Positions 1-8,214 of a stretch of 64,000 bases of DNA are shown here, piece by piece. The notes under the pieces were generated by a model, which was not told where the DNA came from, searched no databases, and was given only the letters and a program-made list of their open reading frames with translations. A program made the position numbers and the translations under genes. Source of the DNA: Flavobacteriales bacterium UBA979 (GTDB lineage: Bacteria; Bacteroidota; Bacteroidia; Flavobacteriales_D; Sanyastnellaceae); the NCBI GenBank assembly GCA_002292325.1, contig DBBR01000105.1, positions 1 to 64,000 on the forward strand, read 5' to 3'. Numbering within the stretch: position 1 is the first letter of the stretch; each line of letters starts with the position of its first letter.

Positions 1-122
1 GCTTGGAAACGAAAAACACGCAAAGTGAAGTCCTCCCAATCTCCTCCATGCGCCGCCTTATCGCGCATTTCATTTCTGAATGCGAGTAACTTTTCAAGTA
101 TCAGGGATTCATTCTGTATCAT
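1..122 (-). CDS. Partial unidentified gene, N-terminal 40 residues only
   Basis: On the minus strand an ATG at 122-120 opens a frame that stays open to the window edge. It begins MIQNESLILEKLL and ends with a segment containing DFTLRVFRFQ. The gene runs out of the window, so only its start is seen. The short segment FTLRVFRFQ resembles the N-terminus of LuxE/acyl-protein-synthetase-like acyl transferases of Bacteroidota, but 40 residues are too few to assign a function. It diverges from the lipoprotein gene that starts at 177, leaving about 54 bases between the two start codons. Confidence 0.45.
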   Translation of the reverse strand, partial: MIQNESLILEKLLAFRNEMRDKAAHGGDWEDFTLRVFRFQ

Positions 123-176
123 TTCACAGCGGCTTCACCGCACCACGAAGTTCCGGATTCCGTAGCTTTGAACCCA

Positions 177-704
177 ATGTTCGAACCAAAATTCATCGCC
201 AATCCATTTCATAGGAGGTTCACACCGTCTATCCTCTTGTTCCTCTTGCCATTTAACGGCTGCCTGCCGGAGGCGAGTTTTCCAGACGAACCCCTCCTCG
301 AATTCCGCTCATTTGATCCGCAAGTGAACGGAAGCCGCGAATTGATCATTGGTTTTTCGGACGGAGATGGAAACATGGGGTTGGCACAGGCGGATACCAT
401 CCCTCCTTTTTGTTCGACCTGTGAATACCATCAAAACTTGAAATGTGAATACCAAGAATTCCAAGATGGCGAGTGGATCGAAATTGAATTGAACCCCGAC
501 GCAGGCCAGATCCCTTTTTATTATCGAGTTCCTCCCGCAGCACCCACCGGTCAAAATCCCTCACAGAACGGTACCATCGCAATCGATATGAATTCATGGT
601 ACTTGAATAGTGAGTACGATTCAATTCGTTTCCGTATCACGCTATATGACCGAGATTTGAATGCATCCAATGATGTGTTTACATACGCGGTGGCAAAACC
701 CTAG
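177..704 (+). CDS. Small secreted lipoprotein of unknown function
   Basis: A protein of 175 residues if started at the ATG at 177; an in-frame TTG at 168 would add three residues. A basic N-terminus is followed by a hydrophobic stretch (SILLFLLPF) and a lipobox ending in NGC, so it should be lipid-anchored after signal peptidase II cleavage. The mature part contains SDGDGNMG, an acidic loop seen in many small Bacteroidota lipoproteins, and a C-terminal segment (FRITLYDRDLNASN) that looks like a beta-sandwich strand pair. I recognise no catalytic motif. It converges on the large lamin-tail protein gene, with a shared hairpin terminator between them. Confidence 0.7.
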   Translation: MFEPKFIANPFHRRFTPSILLFLLPFNGCLPEASFPDEPLLEFRSFDPQVNGSRELIIGFSDGDGNMGLAQADTIPPFCSTCEYHQNLKCEYQEFQDGEWIEIELNPDAGQIPFYYRVPPAAPTGQNPSQNGTIAIDMNSWYLNSEYDSIRFRITLYDRDLNASNDVFTYAVAKP

Positions 705-744
705 CCAAGCTGGATGCTCATCATCCATTAAAAATAACCTGGCA

Positions 745-779
745 TAAAAAAAGGCGTCTCCAATTGAGACGCCTTTTTC
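745..779. terminator. Bidirectional intrinsic terminator
   Basis: An A-run followed by the stem GGCGTCTC, loop CAATT, stem GAGACGCC and a T-run reads as a rho-independent terminator on both strands. It sits between the converging lipoprotein gene (ends 704) and the lamin-tail mosaic gene (ends 799), so it probably ends both transcripts. Confidence 0.85.
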
Positions 780-798
780 TTTCGGAAATTCAGCTTCT

Positions 799-3700
799 TT
801 ACTCAGGGCAGAATGATCCAAACTGAGAAAGGAAGAAGAGCAAGTCCGGTGTTCCGACTTGGCCATCTCCGTTCACATCAGCAGGACAATCGTCCGTGAA
901 ATCGAATTCACACAATCCATCGTCCATGGTCGCAGCTGCGTCGTAGTTGGTCGCGTCTGCATAGACACAACCGTAGCAGTCGTACGTGCAAGAACCGTCA
1001 TCAAAGAAGGCTCCATCGTTGAAGTTGCATGCGGTAGCATCGACACATCCAAATGCGGATGAGTTCGCTGCGCCAGGTGTTCCGTTGTCTACCCAGCTGG
1101 CTTGCCAGTTGTTCGCATCATCGTTGTTCAAATCTGTTTGAATCAATTCCAAGCTAGAGCATCCGCCGTCAGGACTTTGGACCAATACATTGCCCAAGAC
1201 GGCAACCGTTTGAGCCGGCCATGGAGATCCATCGTCATAATCAACCGCGTCAATCATGTTGCCGAAGCCATCTTCTATACTCACCGCTTCACCGCTATTT
1301 GAGAAGTTGCCCAAATCCATTTGGAAGACTTGAACACCCAAGCTACTGTAATTGGCTGTTCCAGCATCAGAAACGGTCATCAAGAAATATTCTCCAGGAT
1401 TGATCGTCGTGCCCGCTGGGAATACATAACCAAGCTGAGGCGCACCACTGGCCGAATTGTAAAATTCAAATCCACCGATTTCAACAGCTGCATCGCCGGC
1501 AAAGTAAATCTCCACGAATTCGTAGTCAAAATCATCGCCTTGCGCACTGCAAGGATTGTAGTGAATCTCGTTGATGACCATCGCTGGTAAGCTGTAGTAG
1601 CACTCATCATTGGTCGCATTCGTCACGCCTTCTTGATAGTTATACGCTGCTGGATCGTCGCAACCGCTGATGACGCATGAACCATCATCGATGGTCGCTT
1701 CAGGATCGTAGTTATCAGCTGCTGGATCCGTACAACCTGGTGCATCAATGCAAGATCCGTCGTCTTCTTGTGCATACAAATCGTAATTGCTAAATGAAGC
1801 CGTCGTGCAACCCAGTCGCACAACATCGGCTGAATCTCTTGGGAGCAATTTCCATGCTCCGTAGGCATAAAAATTCGGGCCGACCACACGGTAACTGCGG
1901 CCCTCTTCCAGTACAGGGGCATACGTCGCACCTCCATCAGCTGTCAAAGAATCTCCGATCGCATCGTAGCCGATGTCATCGATAACACCGATACCGGAGC
2001 CATCATTCAAGTGCCACTCACCATACCCTGCATCTGCACTCACGCATTCACCTGTCATGCTGATGAGAACACACTCCCACTGGTCATCGTTGATGGCCGC
2101 AGTGGCGAGCATTTCGGCAGCTGGAAGTGCATTGCCAGAAGATAAAATCTCCGGTGTGGCCGCCTGAATTTGACGTAAACCGTACACCTCGGATACATTG
2201 CCCAAGATGCTCAACTCATCTCCTACAGATACACCTGTTCCAATGACCCAAATCGCAGAGTGAGGCCCCGTTCCATCTTGTATGACATAGGAAGCCTGAC
2301 CTGACAATCCGCCGGTTGGTGGATACAAAGCCGTCACAATACCTGATGTTTGCATCTGTCCGCTCAATCCACCCGATTGAATCTCTTGGATGGTGTAGTT
2401 GGAGATGAAGATGCATGAGCCATCGTCTGATGTTGCGTTCTCATCATAGTTGATCGCAAATGGATCCGTGCAGCCAGCTGTAGATGCCGCGCAACTTCCA
2501 GAGAATGTGTGCATGCCCAAATCAGAAAAGTCATCCACATCGAGGACAGTCCACTCGGAATCCAGTTCGTTGGTGCCTGCGGACATCACCCAGTCTCCCG
2601 CGTTTCCTGTGTAAACGAATTCGTTGCGGACCAAGGTGTGGTTTTGCGTAGCATTCGCTATTCCCGCAACTTCCCAACCTGACCCTGGATCAGGACCAAT
2701 CAATCCAATCAAATCCACCAACAATGTATCCGCGCCCGCTAATTCGAACAAACCGTAGGCATCGTCTCCATTCGAGAGGTAGGTGTAGGTAATGTCCGCT
2801 AAATCCAAAATCTCTTGGGCCGAAGACGGATGAGCTACGATGTACGTTCCACCCGGTGCGATTTCCGCATCGAAAGGAAAGTTAAACGTGAAGTAGTCAA
2901 ATTGGTTGCTTAAGAACGGATCATCGGGGTTGTCACAACCATTGCTGCAGTTGCCCAAAATGTATTGGCTCAAAAATACTGTTGATGCAGTTGGATTGTA
3001 AAGCTCGAGGTACTTGTTATTGCTGCTGCCTTCTGCATACTCCGAGAAAAATACGCCGCACGTCTCACCCGAAAACTCGCAGGAACCATCATCTACACCG
3101 GCACCGGCGTTGTAATTGGCTGCGCTGCTGTTTGTGCATCCATAAAGCAGTGCATCCGCCTCTGATCGAGGCTGTACTTTAAAGGCACCGTATGCATATT
3201 CCACAGGACCCGTGACTTGCCATGTACTTCCCGCCGTAACGTTTCCAGTTCCGATGGCGTCGTATCCGCGATCGTCAATGACGCACTCTCCAGAAGAGTC
3301 ATCTACTCCCCACTCACCAAAGCCCAAACTTTCGGTACTCACATCACCCGTGACTTGTACCAAAACACCTTCCCATTGTTCTTCAGAAGCCACTGCAGCT
3401 GTGCTCAATACTTCAGCCGCCGGCAAATCCGCACCTTGTCCTGTAATGACAACAGATACGCCTGTCAATTGGGTCAATCCGAAGTATTCAGACACGGTTC
3501 CCGTTACCTCTACCGCATCGCCCACAATAACGGGTACGTTTGGACCGTACATCCAAATACCGGCATAAGGTCCTTGGCCATCTTGCAGACTAACAAGGCT
3601 GCCAAAAACACCTGTCACGACTCCGTTGGTCACAACCGTCGTTCCAGTGTATGCATCCGTTAACTGACCTTCTTGAATGGCCGCTATCGCAGTAGTTGTT

Positions 3701-4794
3701 ACTTCGAGGCAAGAACCGTCATCGAAATCTGCTGCTTCATTGTAGTTCGGCGCGGCGGCATTGGTGCACCCACCCGTTCCGACCGTTACCGTTCCGACCA
3801 TTCCAAGAGACGCGTGTGTGCCTACAGAACAATCATAGGAGTAAACCCCTGGAATCGTGAATGTATGGCTGCCAATGCACGTGCCCGTTTGCGAGCCACC
3901 GACAGGTGAGAAATAAAAATCCTCGGGGTTGCCAAACGGCTCACCCGTGATGGTATTCGTCACACCGTTTGCGTTGTGTGATCCACCCATGTTTTCCCAA
4001 ACTACTGTTGTGCCCGGCTCAATCGCCAAGTCTTGTGGACTGTAGTAGTAAGAACCCGTTGCTACTACCACACCGTCAACGTTGCATGCGTTGTCAAACG
4101 TACAGGAGCCATCGTCTTCGGTGGCCGCACCGTTGTAGTTCGTCGCATTCTCGTTTGTGCAACCCAATACCGCTGGACCGCAATTTCCTGTGAAGACATG
4201 ACCGCCGAGGTTGTCCCAAACGTCGATATCCAAAACAATCCATTGGGAATCATCCTCATTCGTGCCAGCTGCAGTTGCCCAATCATAGCCTACTCCAGAA
4301 TTTACATCAGCCTTTCGAACCAATGTGTGATCTTTCGTTCCATTGGCGGTGCCTGCCACTTCCCAACCAGAACCAGGATCTGCATCGAAATTTCCGATGA
4401 CATCCAAAATGACAAAATCTGCTTCCGTTCCTTGAACCAATGCAAATCCATCGTCACCATTGGATAAATAATTCATCGTTTCGTCCGCTTCAGCCAAAAT
4501 TGCAGGAGCCGAAGAACCGTGGGCTACGATGTAAACATCACCCGGTGCAATCATTGCTCCAGCGGCGAACGTATTCCAATATTCATACTCACCGGGAACG
4601 GCAGGAGCGTTGCTCACATTTGGATATGCATACCCGCTTAAATCAACCGCAACAGCGGTAGGGTTGTATATTTCAAGGTATTTATTGTTGCTACTTCCTT
4701 CTGCATATTCCGAGAAAAAGAGCCCGCATTGTGCGGAGGCAGCCACTCCTAATCCAATGAAAAGGACCGCCAATAACAGATTTAGTGAACGCAT
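799..4794 (-). CDS. Large secreted mosaic protein: lamin-tail domains, type-1 copper domain, Cys-rich repeats
   Basis: A protein of 1331 residues from the ATG at 4794, chosen because a clear signal peptide follows (MRSLNLLLAVLFIGLG to about ASA-20). Domains in order: lamin-tail domain (23-205); plastocyanin-like domain (about 237-341) with probable type-1 copper ligands H273, C322, H327, M332; OB-fold-like domain (about 366-550); second lamin-tail domain (579-768); second OB-like domain (about 798-993); third lamin-tail domain (about 1072-1240). Nine repeats of the form GCTxxxAxNYxxxAxxDDGSC punctuate the chain; the seventh is degenerate. The end (1303-1331) is CPADVNGDGQVG followed by a hydrophobic helix, resembling a dockerin calcium loop. 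I see no standard type IX C-terminal domain. It is probably exported and cell-surface or released; a role in adhesion or nucleic-acid or metal binding is only a guess. Confidence 0.85.
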   Translation of the reverse strand: MRSLNLLLAVLFIGLGVAASAQCGLFFSEYAEGSSNNKYLEIYNPTAVAVDLSGYAYPNVSNAPAVPGEYEYWNTFAAGAMIAPGDVYIVAHGSSAPAILAEADETMNYLSNGDDGFALVQGTEADFVILDVIGNFDADPGSGWEVAGTANGTKDHTLVRKADVNSGVGYDWATAAGTNEDDSQWIVLDIDVWDNLGGHVFTGNCGPAVLGCTNENATNYNGAATEDDGSCTFDNACNVDGVVVATGSYYYSPQDLAIEPGTTVVWENMGGSHNANGVTNTITGEPFGNPEDFYFSPVGGSQTGTCIGSHTFTIPGVYSYDCSVGTHASLGMVGTVTVGTGGCTNAAAPNYNEAADFDDGSCLEVTTTAIAAIQEGQLTDAYTGTTVVTNGVVTGVFGSLVSLQDGQGPYAGIWMYGPNVPVIVGDAVEVTGTVSEYFGLTQLTGVSVVITGQGADLPAAEVLSTAAVASEEQWEGVLVQVTGDVSTESLGFGEWGVDDSSGECVIDDRGYDAIGTGNVTAGSTWQVTGPVEYAYGAFKVQPRSEADALLYGCTNSSAANYNAGAGVDDGSCEFSGETCGVFFSEYAEGSSNNKYLELYNPTASTVFLSQYILGNCSNGCDNPDDPFLSNQFDYFTFNFPFDAEIAPGGTYIVAHPSSAQEILDLADITYTYLSNGDDAYGLFELAGADTLLVDLIGLIGPDPGSGWEVAGIANATQNHTLVRNEFVYTGNAGDWVMSAGTNELDSEWTVLDVDDFSDLGMHTFSGSCAASTAGCTDPFAINYDENATSDDGSCIFISNYTIQEIQSGGLSGQMQTSGIVTALYPPTGGLSGQASYVIQDGTGPHSAIWVIGTGVSVGDELSILGNVSEVYGLRQIQAATPEILSSGNALPAAEMLATAAINDDQWECVLISMTGECVSADAGYGEWHLNDGSGIGVIDDIGYDAIGDSLTADGGATYAPVLEEGRSYRVVGPNFYAYGAWKLLPRDSADVVRLGCTTASFSNYDLYAQEDDGSCIDAPGCTDPAADNYDPEATIDDGSCVISGCDDPAAYNYQEGVTNATNDECYYSLPAMVINEIHYNPCSAQGDDFDYEFVEIYFAGDAAVEIGGFEFYNSASGAPQLGYVFPAGTTINPGEYFLMTVSDAGTANYSSLGVQVFQMDLGNFSNSGEAVSIEDGFGNMIDAVDYDDGSPWPAQTVAVLGNVLVQSPDGGCSSLELIQTDLNNDDANNWQASWVDNGTPGAANSSAFGCVDATACNFNDGAFFDDGSCTYDCYGCVYADATNYDAAATMDDGLCEFDFTDDCPADVNGDGQVGTPDLLFFLSQFGSFCPE
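2491..3060 (-). repeat. Lamin-tail module, copy B, of an internal duplication
   Basis: Encodes residues 579-768 of the mosaic protein, starting CGVFFSEYAEGSSNNKYLE, nearly identical to the start of copy A (4180-4728). The copper domain present after copy A is absent after copy B, so it was inserted into or lost from one of the two units. Confidence 0.75.
4180..4728 (-). repeat. Lamin-tail module, copy A, of an internal duplication
   Basis: Encodes residues 23-205 of the mosaic protein. It starts CGLFFSEYAEGSSNNKYLE and matches copy B (2491-3060) closely at its start and again around GSGWEVAG and NHTLVR/DHTLVR. Each copy is followed downstream by an OB-like module, so the duplicated unit is lamin-tail plus OB fold. 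Confidence 0.75.
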
Positions 4795-4955
4795 TTTGTG
4801 AGGTTTTGGTTTGAAAATGGTGACGCAAACTACAGAATATTCGACAAACACAGTCCTTATGTGGATAAAAATGGGATTACATTCATAGAATAATAAAACT
4901 CTGCAGTCGTTTTTTTCATCGGATTCAACGGCAAGATGTTGCGGGAAAGACAAAA

Positions 4956-5558
4956 TTACTTTGGCAATTGCCGAAACGATCTGCGGTGGTGAATTGATAG
5001 CCCCACCTCACGAATCCCCTCACGGTGAGCCCGAGTCGGATATCCGGCATTCGAATTCCACCCGTAATGAGGACATTCCGCATGAAGGTTCTGCATCAAT
5101 TCGTCCCGATGGGTCTTCGCTAGAATACTGGCAGCTGCGATTGAAGCAAACCGTGCGTCTCCCTTGATAAAGCATTCAAATTCTGGCAAATCATCCGAAG
5201 TAACAAACCGATTTCCATCGATTAGCAAGAATTCAGGCCGCACCTTCAACTTGCGCGCCGCACGCCTCATCCCTGCTAAAGATGCTTGCAGTATGTTGAT
5301 TCGATCAATCTCCGCAGGATCTACGTGAACAACTGCCCAGGCGGTGGCTTGTGATTCGATCACCCTTCGAAGTCTATCGCGCACGGTTCGAGATAATTTT
5401 TTGGAATCATCCAGCACACCCTCCTGAACCAATGATTCAGCAAATCCTGGAGAGAGGATAACGGACGCTGCTGTAACCGGGCCGGCAAGGCAGCCGCGGC
5501 CTGCTTCGTCACATCCCGCTTCAAGTCGGTTTTTTTGGACCCAAGGAGCCAACATCAT
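4956..5558 (-). CDS. rnhB: Ribonuclease HII
   Basis: A protein of 200 residues that removes RNA from RNA-DNA hybrids, including single ribonucleotides in DNA. The RNase HII signature is at the start (EAGCDEAGRGCLAGPV; metal-binding D17 and E18), followed by LLIDGNR and SIAAASILAKTHRD. The ATG at 5558 is preferred over an upstream one because it overlaps the stop codon of the glycosyltransferase gene as ATGA, and the resulting length is normal for the family. Expression is therefore probably coupled to that gene, although the two functions are unrelated. Confidence 0.93.
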   Translation of the reverse strand: MMLAPWVQKNRLEAGCDEAGRGCLAGPVTAASVILSPGFAESLVQEGVLDDSKKLSRTVRDRLRRVIESQATAWAVVHVDPAEIDRINILQASLAGMRRAARKLKVRPEFLLIDGNRFVTSDDLPEFECFIKGDARFASIAAASILAKTHRDELMQNLHAECPHYGWNSNAGYPTRAHREGIREVGLSIHHRRSFRQLPK

Positions 5559-6661
5559 TGCTGTAATAGGTGTTCCATGGAATTCCACAAGGAAGCCGCT
5601 GAGCGATCCCAACTAAAGTCCTGAGCGCGACTCAATCCTCGCTCAATAGCATCCGTTCGACATGCCAAATCACGTTCCAGCCCCATCATTGATTCTGCAA
5701 TTTGATGTGGATTACCGGGGTCAACGAGGTATGCGGCAGCGCCCGAACACACCTCGGGCATGGCCGTTGCATTGCTTGCGACAACCGGCACTCCACTTGC
5801 AAACGCCTCCACCATTGGCACCCCGAATCCTTCAAACCAAGGAACAAACACCAGTCCCTCCGAACCCGCCATAGCCAAAGGCAACTGATTTCGGTCCAAT
5901 CGCCCGACAAAATGCACTGCATCCACTTCCACTTCCTTCCCTTTCCACATATGCTCTCCCACGATCAGCAGATGATTCTTCCCCCCCGCATTTCGATAGA
6001 GACGGAAGGCATCTAACAATCCCTTCATGTTCTTTCGGGGATGCAAACTCCCTACAAAAATAAAATAGGGATGCCCCCCAGTGAATTCTTTGGCAGCCTT
6101 CAAAGATTCAGACTGCGTACTGGGACGGTACACGGATGAAGGCGCATTGTAAACCACATCAATTTTGGACGATGGAATCCCAAATTGCTGAACAATGTCC
6201 GCTTTCGAAAATTCAGAAACCGTAACAATGCGCGACGCCAATTCCGCAAATTCGGGGAATCGAGTTCTGTAATATTGAGCCTCTTTGGCAGGCATCCATT
6301 CCGGATGATGCATGAAGTTCAAGTCGTGAAAAACCGTCAGTTGCGGAATGCTGGTGCGTCGGCTTAACATTCCATCCGTCGAAACAAAAATGTCGGCTCG
6401 CCAATTTTTCAACTCTCGAGCGACGCTGCGATCAAACCACCAATCGTACAAAAATGGGCGGCGAGCCGGCGGCCACAGCCTCACGGAGGTAGCATGCTCT
6501 CCCCAGTCAAATTCGGGATGTGGAGGACGGTCAAACAGCAGGCGGAACTCATGCTCCGGGTGTTCAGCGATGATGCGTCGAAAACACTCGTAGGTGAACC
6601 AACCGATTCCTTCCAATCGATTTGCCACCAGCAATCGTGCGTTAAGTGCGATTCGAGCCAT
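5555..6661 (-). CDS. Glycosyltransferase family 1/4 (GT-B fold)
   Basis: A 368-residue protein that transfers a sugar from a nucleotide-sugar donor in the cytoplasm, here probably to a surface polysaccharide. The C-terminal half carries the GT-B donor site (FVGSLHPRKN; the E-x7-E motif in FEGFGVPMVEAFASG; PVVASNATAMPEV). The N-terminal acceptor domain begins MARIALNARLL. The ATG at 6661 gives the expected first beta strand; a start 51 bases upstream would add an unrelated leader. It diverges from the flippase gene, and the 5' ends overlap if the flippase starts at 6646. Specific donor and acceptor cannot be read from the sequence. Confidence 0.88.
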   Translation of the reverse strand: MARIALNARLLVANRLEGIGWFTYECFRRIIAEHPEHEFRLLFDRPPHPEFDWGEHATSVRLWPPARRPFLYDWWFDRSVARELKNWRADIFVSTDGMLSRRTSIPQLTVFHDLNFMHHPEWMPAKEAQYYRTRFPEFAELASRIVTVSEFSKADIVQQFGIPSSKIDVVYNAPSSVYRPSTQSESLKAAKEFTGGHPYFIFVGSLHPRKNMKGLLDAFRLYRNAGGKNHLLIVGEHMWKGKEVEVDAVHFVGRLDRNQLPLAMAGSEGLVFVPWFEGFGVPMVEAFASGVPVVASNATAMPEVCSGAAAYLVDPGNPHQIAESMMGLERDLACRTDAIERGLSRAQDFSWDRSAASLWNSMEHLLQQ

Positions 6662-8202
6662 CTCCCGCGAAGATAGGTGACAATTCTGCGGAGCATATCC
6701 CGTTATTTGCATGGAAAACTGAATCTCCTGTTTTGAAGAAATTTCTGTCTCACCTTACTTGGTTAATGGCGCTGAACTTGCTCATCAAGCCAGCGTACTT
6801 ATTGGTGGTGGACGCAAAAATCCAAGACGCTGTTGGGCCGGAGGCCTGGGGAAGCTATTTCCCTTTGCTCAGTTTAGGCATATTGCTCAATATTTTCTTG
6901 GACGTGGGCCTCGCCAATCACATGACCCGTTTAGTATCAAAAACACCGAGTGAAATCAATGGCCGCTATCAATCTGGGTGGCGAACAAAATTGGGGCTGT
7001 TCCCTCTGTATATAGCGACCTTGATGGTCATTGGTTGGTTGTTAGGTTACCGTGGAGAATCGTTGGAATGGCTGCTGTGGATTGGACTTAATCAAGCCAT
7101 GCTGAGTGCGGTTTTATACGTGCGTGCTGGCTTACAGGCGACAGCGGCTCACATTGCAGATGCTTGGGTGTCTGTGACAGATCGTGCTTTGCTCCTGCTG
7201 GCCATGGGCACGCTTCTTTGGAGGCAAGATGTCTTTGCCATTGAATGGCTTCTGGCAGGAACCACCGGAGCACTGACCATCGCATTTGCCGCTGGTTATT
7301 GGCGGCTGATGAAGAGCCAAAGCCAACACAGCAGGGCGCAACTTCCCAATCCAAAAGAGCCCCTGTGGATGAATCTGCGCGAAAGTTGGCCGTACGCTCT
7401 TCTCTTCCTTTTGATGATGACTTACCATCGCGTCGATGCCATCATGCTCGAACGAATGGCGCCCAATGGGGCATTTCAGGCAGGTTGGTATGCCATGGGA
7501 TATCGGCTTTTTGAAGCCGCTAACATGATCGGCTTCCTCTTTGCAACATTGCTACTTCCTTACTTCACGCGCATGTTGCGCGAAAATCAGGATGTCCGGC
7601 CCCTGGCAACTGCTGTAAGTCAGTTATTGGCAATCGGAGGAGGAAGTGTCGCCTGGGTTGCTTTTACTTTTCCTACCGCATTTTTGAGAATCTTTTACTC
7701 CGAGGAAACATCGGCAGCAAGCCCCGCACTGCCATGGCTCATGCTCTCGTTTGCCATTTTCGCTCAAGGATATGTATTCAGCACTTTGCTCACGGCCCGC
7801 GGCGACTTAAAGCGACTCAATCAGCTCGCGCTTTTGGGAGCCATCTTGAATATCAGCCTAAACGCATACTGGTTAACACACGCCGATGCCCAAAACGCCG
7901 GGATCGGTTGCGCAGCAATCAGTGCTTTGACCCAGTTAGCGGTTGTCGGCCTCCAGACGGCACGGGCCATAACGGCTCACCGTGGTAAAATTTGGTGGAA
8001 GATTCTTCGCACCGCGTTGATTCACTCCGCTTTTGCTGGTGCAATATGTGCTGTATTCTCGCGTTGGGCTGATGCATCCGAAGGGATGACATTGGCTTGC
8101 TTGGCCTGTTGTTTAGCCTCGGGATTATTGCCTGGAGTTACAAACTACCAAACCATAAGTGACCTGCTATCTGACAAGATGAATACCTTTGCCGACTCCT
8201 AG
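6646..8202 (+). CDS. Polysaccharide flippase, Wzx/MATE-like
   Basis: An integral membrane protein of up to 518 residues with about twelve to fourteen hydrophobic segments, typical of the MVF/MATE-type exporters that flip lipid-linked oligosaccharides. The N-terminal segment KKFLSHLTWLMALNLLIKPAYLL is characteristic of the family. The start is uncertain: the ATG at 6646 overlaps the divergent glycosyltransferase, and a TTG at 6733 directly before KKFLSHLTW would give a more usual N-terminus of 489 residues. The gene heads a plus-strand group with the chain-length protein and the O-antigen ligase-like gene, which together resemble a Wzx/Wzy-dependent polysaccharide pathway. Confidence 0.82.
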   Translation: MRFEPSPAKIGDNSAEHIPLFAWKTESPVLKKFLSHLTWLMALNLLIKPAYLLVVDAKIQDAVGPEAWGSYFPLLSLGILLNIFLDVGLANHMTRLVSKTPSEINGRYQSGWRTKLGLFPLYIATLMVIGWLLGYRGESLEWLLWIGLNQAMLSAVLYVRAGLQATAAHIADAWVSVTDRALLLLAMGTLLWRQDVFAIEWLLAGTTGALTIAFAAGYWRLMKSQSQHSRAQLPNPKEPLWMNLRESWPYALLFLLMMTYHRVDAIMLERMAPNGAFQAGWYAMGYRLFEAANMIGFLFATLLLPYFTRMLRENQDVRPLATAVSQLLAIGGGSVAWVAFTFPTAFLRIFYSEETSAASPALPWLMLSFAIFAQGYVFSTLLTARGDLKRLNQLALLGAILNISLNAYWLTHADAQNAGIGCAAISALTQLAVVGLQTARAITAHRGKIWWKILRTALIHSAFAGAICAVFSRWADASEGMTLACLACCLASGLLPGVTNYQTISDLLSDKMNTFADS

Positions 8203-8214
8203 CCAATCCAACCG

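Noticed and set aside
4951..4958. Minus-strand TAATTTTG as a promoter for the large mosaic protein
   Set aside because: It lies over 150 bases before the start, overlaps the end of rnhB and lacks a -33 element.
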